17,725 nt of DNA from JAHEFT01 sp964443145 (GTDB lineage: Bacteria; Pseudomonadota; Gammaproteobacteria; Xanthomonadales; SZUA-36): positions 1 through 17,725 of the forward strand of contig CAYUBS010000057.1 in NCBI GenBank assembly GCA_964443145.1. Direction: 5' to 3'. The stretch's first letter is position 1; each line of letters begins with the position of its first letter. A model generated the notes under the pieces. The model saw only the letters and a list, made by a program, of their open reading frames with translations. It was not told the DNA's origin and did not search any database. Positions 7,252-13,131 of the stretch are shown in pieces. The position numbers and the translations under genes were made by a program.

Positions 7252-8581
7252 ATGAAAATACTTCAACGATTTAGCCTTGTACTGGCCTTGCTGGCCGGTT
7301 GTGCCTGGACTTCTGTATGGGCACAAACCCCGGTCCTGAATTCAGCCAATAAGGCGCGCCCGGTCCCGGCGGCACCGCAACTGGGCGCCAGGAGTTACCT
7401 CCTGGTCGACTTCAACAGTAACCGTATCCTGGTTGAGCAGAATGCCGACATGCAGGTAGAACCGGCCAGTATCACCAAGTTGATGACGGCCTACGTGGTA
7501 TTCAGTGAGTTAAGCCAGGGAAATATCACACTGGAAGAGACCGTGGAGGTCAGTGAGAGGGCCTGGCGTACCGGTGGTTCCCGCATGTTTATCGAGCCTG
7601 GTATGCAGGTCAGTGTGGAAGACCTGGTTCGCGGCATGGTCATTCAGTCCGGTAATGACGCCAGTGTGGCACTGGCGGAACATGTTGCCGGCAGCGAAGA
7701 GGCATTCGCAGATTTGATGAACCACTATGCCGAGTTGCTGGAAATGACAGGCACGAATTTCATGAATTCAACCGGCCTGCCTGATCCGGACCATTACACC
7801 AATGCACGCGATATCTCTAAATTGAGCATTGCCACCATCCGTGATTTTCCTGAGTACTATCCGTGGTACTCGGAGAAAGAATTCACCTTTAACAGCATCC
7901 GGCAGCACAATCGGAACACATTGCTATGGCGTGACCCGGCGATTGACGGTCTCAAAACCGGTCACACCGAAGCCGCGGGTTACTGCCTGGCGGCCTCGGC
8001 CAAGCGCGACGGCATGCGCCTGATAAGTGCAGTGATGGGTTCTTCTTCAGAGTCTTCGCGTGCCAGCGAAAGCCAGACCCTGCTGAATTACGGGTTCCGT
8101 TTTTTCGAGACCGTGCAGTTGTACCAGGCGGGTCAGGAACTGGCCACGGCGCGGGTCTGGAAAGGCCTTACCGAGCAAGTGGCGCTGGGTGTGGCAGACG
8201 AGCTTTTCGTGACCATCCCCAGGGGCCGCTATGACGACCTGGAGGCAAAGGTCGAGATGGAGCCGCAAATCAGTGCTCCGCTCGAAGCCGGACAGCTTAT
8301 CGGCACCATTAAGGTACAGCTCGGAGATGAGTTAATCGCCAGCCGGGACCTGATTACGCTGGGTGCTGTTGAGGAGGCCGGGTTTTTCGGCAGTGCCTGG
8401 GACAGCATGAAGTTGTGGATGGACGGCTTGTTTGCCGGTGAAGAAAATGATGAAGCCACCGATGAANNNNNNNNNNNNNNNNNNNNNNNNNNNNNNNNNN
8501 NNNNNNNNNNNNNNNNNNNNNNNNNNNNNNNNNNNNNNNNNNNNNNNNNNNNNNNNNNNNNNNNNNACCGATGAAGGATGA
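7252..8581 (+). CDS. dacA: DacA/PBP5-family D,D-carboxypeptidase (3' end interrupted by assembly gap)
   Basis: This enzyme removes the terminal D-Ala from muropeptide stems in the periplasm. The ATG at 7252 gives a signal peptide; an upstream TTG at 7171 lies within rlpA and is unlikely. Motifs are S73-I-T-K76 (nucleophile S73), S133-G-N135 and K235-T-G237, followed by the PBP5 C-terminal domain (TIPRGRYDDLEAKV). A putative amphipathic membrane anchor lies at about 378-394 (FFGSAWDSMKLWMDGLF). It is followed by an acidic tail, GEENDEATDE, that runs into 100 Ns at 8467. After the gap the bases read T-D-E-G-stop, ending TGA at 8579-8581, if phase is kept. The fixed 100 Ns would break that phase and give a false stop at 8572-8574. 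Both signal peptidase I (VWA-Q) and lipobox (LAGC, 14-17) cleavage look possible. Confidence 0.94.
8458..8575 (+). repeat. Nine-base direct repeat ACCGATGAA flanking assembly gap
   Basis: ACCGATGAA ends immediately before the Ns (8458-8466) and begins immediately after them (8567-8575). Just upstream the sequence reads GATGAAGCCACCGATGAA, so the unit could be a 12-base tandem repeat GATGAAGCCACC encoding Asp-Glu-Ala-Thr. Either two contigs overlap here with nothing missing, or a short in-frame tandem repeat in the dacA tail stopped the assembler. Confidence 0.75.
8467..8566. other. Assembly gap of 100 Ns inside the dacA 3' end
   Basis: This is exactly 100 unknown bases, a common placeholder for a gap of unknown size. 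It falls in the last codons of dacA and just before ybeD. The length is not a multiple of three, so translations running through it are not trustworthy. Confidence 0.97.
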
Positions 8582-8843
8582 GGAAAAAACCACGCTGCTG
8601 GAGTTCCCCTGCCGGTTTCCAATCAAGGCGATGGGCGAGAACATTGATGATTTTGAGTCGGTCGTAGCCGCCATCATTCTGTCCCACGCTGAGCTCTGGC
8701 CGGATGAGCCGGTGCGTGCTGTTCCCAGCGCGAAGGGTAATTATCTGGCCATCACCGCGGTCGTCGAGGCGCAGTCACAGCAACAGCTGGATGCGATCTA
8801 CCAGGAACTCACGGATTGCAGCCAGGTCAAGATGGCTCTCTGA
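8571..8843 (+). CDS. ybeD: YbeD-family protein (DUF493)
   Basis: This is a small ACT-like-fold protein of unclear biochemical role, nearly always found beside lipB in gammaproteobacteria. The 90-residue product starts MKDEEKTTLLEFPCRFPIK, which lines up with the start of E. coli YbeD as I remember it (87 residues). It keeps the family stretches LLEFP at 9-13, IKAMGEN at 18-24, PSAKGNYLAIT at 52-62 and LDAIYQEL near 73-80. The ATG lies only four bases after the gap, and if the flanking repeat is collapsed it would overlap the dacA 3' end. No clear ribosome site is visible, so it may be translationally coupled to dacA. I infer a link to lipoate metabolism only from the neighbouring genes. Confidence 0.93.
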   Translation: MKDEEKTTLLEFPCRFPIKAMGENIDDFESVVAAIILSHAELWPDEPVRAVPSAKGNYLAITAVVEAQSQQQLDAIYQELTDCSQVKMAL

Positions 8844-8851
8844 GACCCTCC

Positions 8852-9502
8852 GTGGCTTCAACTGACCGCATCACGCTACGGCGCCTGGGGCTGGCGCAAT
8901 ATGAACCAGTCTGGCGCGATATGCAGGCTTTCACAGACTCTCGTGACGAACACACCGACGACCAGTTGTGGCTGGTACAGCACCCTCCGGTTTTCACCCA
9001 GGGCCAGGCCGGTAAAGCTGAGCATGTGCTGGCGCCAGGTGATATCCCGGTCATCCAGGTAGATCGCGGCGGGCAGGTGACCTATCACGGGCCCGGCCAG
9101 ATCGTGGCTTACCCCTTGGTGGACATCCGCCGTAAAGGCATTGGGGTGCGGGATTTTGTAAATCGCATCGAACAGGCCATTATCGACGTACTGGCCGGCT
9201 TCGGAGTACAGGGCGAGCGGCTTGCAGGGGCCCCGGGGATTTATGTGAAGGGCGACAAGATCGCCTCGCTGGGCCTGCGGGTGCGGCGCGGACGTACTTT
9301 TCATGGCATGGCATTCAACATCGACATGGATCTGGAGCCATTTCAACGGATCAATCCTTGTGGTTTTGCCGGCCTCAGGGTCACCCGCTTGTCCGACTTC
9401 ACACCGGTTGATTTTGCCGATGCCGAACAGCGCCTGGTGGCCGGATTGGTGCAGCAATTGGGTTATAGTGGCATTGATGAACAGACATTGAACCGGGAAT
9501 GA
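8852..9502 (+). CDS. lipB: LipB, octanoyl-[acyl-carrier-protein]:protein octanoyltransferase
   Basis: LipB moves octanoate from acyl carrier protein to the lipoyl-domain lysine of 2-oxoacid dehydrogenases and the glycine cleavage H protein, the first step of lipoate synthesis in the cytoplasm. From the GTG at 8852 the product has 216 residues. Signatures are HPPVFTQGQAGKAEH, RGGQVTYHGPGQ at about 72-83, GDKIASLGLRVRRG with the active Lys136, and INPCGFAG with the thioester-forming Cys170. These match the positions known in E. coli LipB (K135, C169). A TTG at 8816 is in frame but would overlap ybeD and add 12 residues absent from the family, so GTG is preferred. It lies nine bases after ybeD and just before lipA. 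Confidence 0.96.
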   Translation: MASTDRITLRRLGLAQYEPVWRDMQAFTDSRDEHTDDQLWLVQHPPVFTQGQAGKAEHVLAPGDIPVIQVDRGGQVTYHGPGQIVAYPLVDIRRKGIGVRDFVNRIEQAIIDVLAGFGVQGERLAGAPGIYVKGDKIASLGLRVRRGRTFHGMAFNIDMDLEPFQRINPCGFAGLRVTRLSDFTPVDFADAEQRLVAGLVQQLGYSGIDEQTLNRE

Positions 9503-9506
9503 GAGC

Positions 9507-10508
9507 TTGAGCCAGACCGATAAATCAACCAGCGGCATACCGATAAAGATAGCGGGCTCGAAAGAGATGGGTGCAGACAAGATCGCGCGCAATACCGCCC
9601 GCTTTGATCCGGATGCACCGCGTCTGCGCAAGCCGCCATGGATACGAATCCGTCTGCCTTCCGGAAACGCCGTGGCCACACTGAAGGCCCGGCTCAGGCA
9701 GCGGGAACTGGTGACGGTGTGTGAAGAAGCCAGTTGCCCCAACATTCACGAGTGTTTTTCCAAGGGTACTGCTACTTTCATGATCCTTGGCGAAGTCTGT
9801 ACGCGCCGCTGCTCTTTTTGCGATGTGGCGCACGGCCGCCCGTTGCCTCCCGACTTGAAGGAGCCGGAGCAACTCGCAAGCACCGTCAGGGACATGCGCC
9901 TGAAGTACATTGTTATTACTTCGGTCGACCGTGACGACCTGAGGGATGGTGGCGCCGGCCATTTTGCCGAGTGTATCGAGCGGGTGCGGGACGCCAGCCC
10001 CGGAATCCGGATTGAGGTCCTGGTTCCTGATTTTCGCGGTAAGGGTAAAGTCGAACGGGCGCTGGATATCCTGTCCGCTTCCCCGCCGGATGTGTTCAAC
10101 CACAACCTTGAAACGGTGCAACCGCTTTATCGCAACGTACGGCCCGGTGCGGACTACCAGTGGTCTCTCGACTTGCTACAAAACTTCAAGACCCGTAATC
10201 CGGCCATCCCGACCAAGTCCGGCATCATGCTGGGCCTGGGCGAAACCCGTGACCAGGTGGACCAGGCACTGCGGGATCTGCGTGCCCACGATGTAGGCAT
10301 GATTACCATTGGCCAGTATCTGCAGCCCACCGCCCACCACCACCCGGTGATGCGCTACTGGACGCCTGAGGAATTTGAAAGTCTGGCGGATTATGGTTAC
10401 AGCCTCGGATTCAATCATATGGCTTCCGGCCCGCTGGTCCGTTCCTCTTACCACGCGGATCTCAGCGCAGAGGAGTCCGGCATCGTCTCCTTTGGTGAGC
10501 CGGACTGA
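9507..10508 (+). CDS. lipA: LipA, lipoyl synthase (radical SAM)
   Basis: LipA inserts two sulfurs into the octanoyl chain placed by LipB, sacrificing its auxiliary iron-sulfur cluster. The product has 333 residues. Auxiliary-cluster cysteines are C72, C77 and C83 (CEEASCPNIHEC). The radical-SAM motif CxxxCxxC is C98-T-R-R-C102-S-F-C105. The auxiliary-cluster serine ligand lies in RSSYHADL, which starts at residue 312. Other hallmarks are GTATFMILG, DVAHGRP, VITSVDRDDLRDGG and FNHNLETV. The TTG start, four bases after the lipB stop, gives an N-terminal leader of usual length. An ATG at 9568 (residue 21) is an alternative that still keeps every motif. It is the last gene of the block, and 160 bases of noncoding DNA follow. 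Confidence 0.97.
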   Translation: MSQTDKSTSGIPIKIAGSKEMGADKIARNTARFDPDAPRLRKPPWIRIRLPSGNAVATLKARLRQRELVTVCEEASCPNIHECFSKGTATFMILGEVCTRRCSFCDVAHGRPLPPDLKEPEQLASTVRDMRLKYIVITSVDRDDLRDGGAGHFAECIERVRDASPGIRIEVLVPDFRGKGKVERALDILSASPPDVFNHNLETVQPLYRNVRPGADYQWSLDLLQNFKTRNPAIPTKSGIMLGLGETRDQVDQALRDLRAHDVGMITIGQYLQPTAHHHPVMRYWTPEEFESLADYGYSLGFNHMASGPLVRSSYHADLSAEESGIVSFGEPD

Positions 10509-10544
10509 ACGGGTTGTCACGAAAATCGGGCCTTTCATCGCTTG

Positions 10545-10565
10545 TTTGAACCTTTTTTTGAACCT
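10545..10565 (+). repeat. Nine-base direct repeat TTTGAACCT downstream of lipA
   Basis: Two copies of TTTGAACCT start 12 bases apart, at 10545 and 10557, separated by three T residues. The repeat lies between lipA and the candidate prc promoter. It could be a small binding site pair or slippage product; nothing more can be read from it. Confidence 0.4.
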
Positions 10566-10570
10566 CTACG

Positions 10571-10599
10571 TTGTAAATTTTGTCTGAAACAGGCATAAA
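10571..10599 (+). promoter_or_regulatory. Candidate sigma70-type promoter for prc
   Basis: TTGTAA at 10571-10576 (four of six matches to TTGACA) is followed after 17 bases by CATAAA at 10594-10599 (four of six matches to TATAAT). Spacing is ideal but both boxes are imperfect. The site lies in the 160-base space between lipA and prc, where no convincing terminator was found, so read-through from lipA remains possible. Confidence 0.4.
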
Positions 10600-10613
10600 T
10601 ACCGGTTAGTCTG

Positions 10614-10629
10614 TTTGCAATTGTGCAAA
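10614..10629 (+). repeat. Palindrome TTTGCA-ATTG-TGCAAA upstream of prc
   Basis: Perfect six-base arms are separated by four bases, 40 bases before the prc start and 15 bases after the candidate -10 box. Location and shape suit a dimeric regulator's operator in the 5' leader. Without other copies in the genome this remains a suggestion. Confidence 0.4.
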
Positions 10630-10654
10630 AACGGCTGTTTTACGCTCAGCTTCT

Positions 10655-10660
10655 GGAGAG
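10655..10660 (+). promoter_or_regulatory. Ribosome binding site for the prc GTG start
   Basis: GGAGAG lies eight bases before the GTG at 10669. It supports this non-ATG start, which is followed at once by a good signal peptide. Confidence 0.65.
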
Positions 10661-10668
10661 TTGGTTAG

Positions 10669-12852
10669 GTGAAAAGAATTCCTTTTATTACGATTTTATT
10701 GCTGATGGTTACGGTGGCTTTCGCCTCGGTGGATACAGATAGCGCGCTGAAAATAGAGCCGCAGCTGGACCATCGTTACGCAAGCAACATAGCGACCCGA
10801 TTCCTGACCAATTACCACTACAAGCGCACGCGGCTGGATGATGAAATTTCCAGCGAGATTTTCGACCACTACTTCAAGTTACTGGATCCGAACCGGATTT
10901 ATTTCCTGGCCGGCGACATCGAAGGGTTTGAGCGCTACCGTAACAGTCTGGATGATGCACTCAGGCATTCGGACCTGTTACCAGCTTACGAGATGTTCAA
11001 TGTCTATATAGAGCGTGTGCAACAACGTGTGGTCTATGCGCGCGACCGGGTCCAGAAACCGTTCGACTTCAACGTCGATGAGCAGTATCAGTACGATCGT
11101 GAGGATGAGCCATGGGCGGTAAGCACGGCCGAGTTGGATGAGCTATGGCGCCAGCGTGTTAAAAATGACTACCTTCGCCTGTTGCTGACGGATAAAGAGC
11201 CTGAAGCGATTGTAGAGACGCTGACGGAGCGCTACGACAGCCTTGATCGGCGGATCAATGAATTGAATACGGAGGACGTGTTCCAGTTCTTTATGAATGC
11301 GTTCGCCCAGTCTATCGAACCACACACGGCTTACCTGTCACCGCGCAACTCTGAAAATTTTGAAATCTCGATGAGGCTATCGCTGGAAGGCATCGGCGCA
11401 CTGCTGGGACGGGAAAACGAGTACACGACGATTTCAAGCGTCGTCCCCGGCGGGCCCGCCGAGCAGGATGGCCGTCTGAAAGCCGGTGACCGCATCACAG
11501 CTGTCGGGCAGGGTAATGACGGCAAGATGGTGGATGTCATCGGTTGGCGTATCGATGATGTAGTCGACCTGATCCGCGGACCGAAAGATACCGTGGTGCG
11601 GCTTGATGTACTTCCTGAAGAGGTCAGTGTCAGTACCCCACCTGACCTCATTGAGATCGTGCGCGACGAGGTGAAGCTTGAAGAACAGGCGGCAAAGAGT
11701 GAAGTGATCGAGATACCGGTTGAAGGTTCTGAAGGCGCCGTGGTTAAAATCGGTGTCATAGATTTGCCGGTGTTTTATATGGATTTTGCCGGCCGTGCGG
11801 AAAACAAACCGGACTATCGTTCCAGCACCCGGGACGTGCGCCGCCTGATTGGCGAACTGGAAGAGCAGGGCGTAACCGGAATCATCGTAGACCTCAGGAA
11901 CAACGGCGGTGGTTCACTGCTGGAAGCAACGACACTGACCGGCTTGTTTATTGATACCGGTCCGGTGGTACAGGTACGCAACTCCAGTGGCCGGATCTCG
12001 CTCGAAGAAGACACCGATCCCGGCATGGCCTGGGAGGGCCCGCTGGCAGTGATGGTGAATCGCTACAGCGCTTCCGCCTCTGAAATTTTTGCAGCCGCCA
12101 TCCAGGATTACGGGCGTGGTGTTGTCATAGGCGAGCCTACTTTTGGCAAGGGAACCGTACAGAGTCTGCTGGACCTGGATGACTATGCGCCTGCTGACAA
12201 AGACAGCATGGGGCAGCTGAAAATCACCATGGCCCAGTTTTTCCGTGTCAACGGCGGCTCGACCCAGAATCTCGGTGTAGAGCCGGATATTCGTTTCCCC
12301 TCGTTCGGTGATCCGCAGAAGTATGGTGAGCGTTCACTGGACAATGCCCTGCCGTGGACACGCATCGACGCCGCGCGATACCAGACCAGCGGTGACCTCA
12401 GCCAGTTGGTCGCCGTGGCGGACAGCCGCTATCAGGATCGTATACTGGACGATGAGGAATTCGGTTGGTTGATGAGCGATATCGACTCGTATAATGAACA
12501 TGCCGACGAAACCAGCATTTCCCTGTTGGAATCCAAAGGCCGTGAGATGATCAAGGAAGACGAGGAAAAGAAAGCGGAACGCAAAGCCAAGAGGGGCGGT
12601 GACGATGGCCCGCTACTGGACGAAGGCAGCGAACTTGCAGCGCAGAACCCCGAACTCGGTGATTTCAGCGAGGATGACGCGTCCTCCGATGAAGAAGGCG
12701 AGGAAGAGGAAGACCCGGGTCCCGACCTGTTCCTGCGTGAGGCAGCCCGCATTGTTGCTGACCTGGTAGAGTTGGGGGCGGATCTTGATGCGCTGCAACA
12801 ACAATACGCGCAGCTGGACCAGGAAACGGACGAAACCTCACAAATTCACTAG
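10669..12852 (+). CDS. prc: Prc/Tsp, periplasmic tail-specific C-terminal processing protease
   Basis: Prc degrades or trims periplasmic proteins from their C-terminus; in E. coli it processes FtsI and, with NlpI, controls the endopeptidase MepS. The 727-residue product begins with a signal peptide, likely cut after AFA at 17-19. An N-terminal helical domain follows (about 20-230), then a PDZ domain at about 235-325 containing SVVPGGPAEQDGRLKAGD. The S41 protease core includes VDLRNNGGGSLLEA and SASASEIFAAAIQDYGRG. By alignment to E. coli Prc, the Ser-Lys dyad is S469 and K494 (GEPTFGKGT). The C-terminal region, about 560-727, is charged: a Lys/Glu run at about 628-642 precedes a strongly acidic stretch at about 663-685. 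It is longer than the roughly 680 residues usual for E. coli. The stop TAG abuts the second gap. Confidence 0.97.
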   Translation: MKRIPFITILLLMVTVAFASVDTDSALKIEPQLDHRYASNIATRFLTNYHYKRTRLDDEISSEIFDHYFKLLDPNRIYFLAGDIEGFERYRNSLDDALRHSDLLPAYEMFNVYIERVQQRVVYARDRVQKPFDFNVDEQYQYDREDEPWAVSTAELDELWRQRVKNDYLRLLLTDKEPEAIVETLTERYDSLDRRINELNTEDVFQFFMNAFAQSIEPHTAYLSPRNSENFEISMRLSLEGIGALLGRENEYTTISSVVPGGPAEQDGRLKAGDRITAVGQGNDGKMVDVIGWRIDDVVDLIRGPKDTVVRLDVLPEEVSVSTPPDLIEIVRDEVKLEEQAAKSEVIEIPVEGSEGAVVKIGVIDLPVFYMDFAGRAENKPDYRSSTRDVRRLIGELEEQGVTGIIVDLRNNGGGSLLEATTLTGLFIDTGPVVQVRNSSGRISLEEDTDPGMAWEGPLAVMVNRYSASASEIFAAAIQDYGRGVVIGEPTFGKGTVQSLLDLDDYAPADKDSMGQLKITMAQFFRVNGGSTQNLGVEPDIRFPSFGDPQKYGERSLDNALPWTRIDAARYQTSGDLSQLVAVADSRYQDRILDDEEFGWLMSDIDSYNEHADETSISLLESKGREMIKEDEEKKAERKAKRGGDDGPLLDEGSELAAQNPELGDFSEDDASSDEEGEEEEDPGPDLFLREAARIVADLVELGADLDALQQQYAQLDQETDETSQIH

Positions 12853-12952
12853 NNNNNNNNNNNNNNNNNNNNNNNNNNNNNNNNNNNNNNNNNNNNNNNN
12901 NNNNNNNNNNNNNNNNNNNNNNNNNNNNNNNNNNNNNNNNNNNNNNNNNNNN
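12853..12952. other. Assembly gap of 100 Ns between prc and mscL
   Basis: The Ns begin immediately after the prc stop codon and end within the mscL reading frame. MscL is normally about 130-140 residues and only 34 codons are present, so at least about 300 bases are missing and the true gap must exceed 100. Confidence 0.97.
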
Positions 12953-13056
12953 GAAGATACAATTTTTCCGAAAGCACCGCCGATAACGATACCGACGGCC
13001 ATATCAACGACGTTGCCGCGCATCGCAAAATCACGAAATTCACTCATCATGCTCAT
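12953..13056 (-). CDS. mscL: MscL, large-conductance mechanosensitive channel (3' part lost in gap)
   Basis: MscL is a homopentameric inner-membrane channel that opens under high membrane tension during osmotic downshock. Only the first 34 codons plus two bases are present, reading MSMMSEFRDFAMRGNVVDMA, then VGIVIGGAFGKIVS. This matches the N-terminal amphipathic helix (EFxxFAMRGN) and the first part of pore helix TM1 (VVDxAVGxxIGxAFGKIV) of the family. The start ATG at 13056-13054 is chosen for its AGGAGA ribosome site on the - strand (13067-13062), five bases upstream. A longer frame opening at 13146 runs into priA and is not supported. The gene converges on prc and diverges from priA. The rest of the protein, including TM2, lies in the gap. 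Confidence 0.95.
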
Positions 13057-13131
13057 GGGTCTCTCCTGGGGTTGTGCAAAATATGCATAACCATCATATA
13101 TAAATTCATCACCTGATAAAATCAGCGCTTC
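13057..13131. promoter_or_regulatory. Divergent mscL-priA intergenic region
   Basis: These 75 bases separate divergently transcribed mscL and priA, so both promoters should lie here or overlap priA. The middle is AT-rich (13078-13106), with TATATAAA at 13097-13104 and a TTGTGC at 13072-13077 that could serve priA, though no box pair is convincing. A short inverted repeat, CTGAT-AAA-ATCAG, lies at 13113-13125, just before the priA start. No strong ribosome site is seen for priA. Confidence 0.5.

Noticed and set aside
8876..9745. 289-codon open frame on the - strand opposite lipB and lipA
   Set aside because: Both + strand genes carry intact catalytic motifs, and the antisense product has no family features or signal of its own.
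10509..10570. Possible intrinsic terminator after lipA, with a run of seven Ts at 10553-10559
   Set aside because: The T run is not preceded by a stable GC-rich hairpin; the only pairing found, GAAA with TTTC, is too weak.
10375..10587. 70-codon + strand open frame running from lipA into the intergenic region
   Set aside because: Most of it overlaps lipA in another frame, and no ribosome site or family match is visible.
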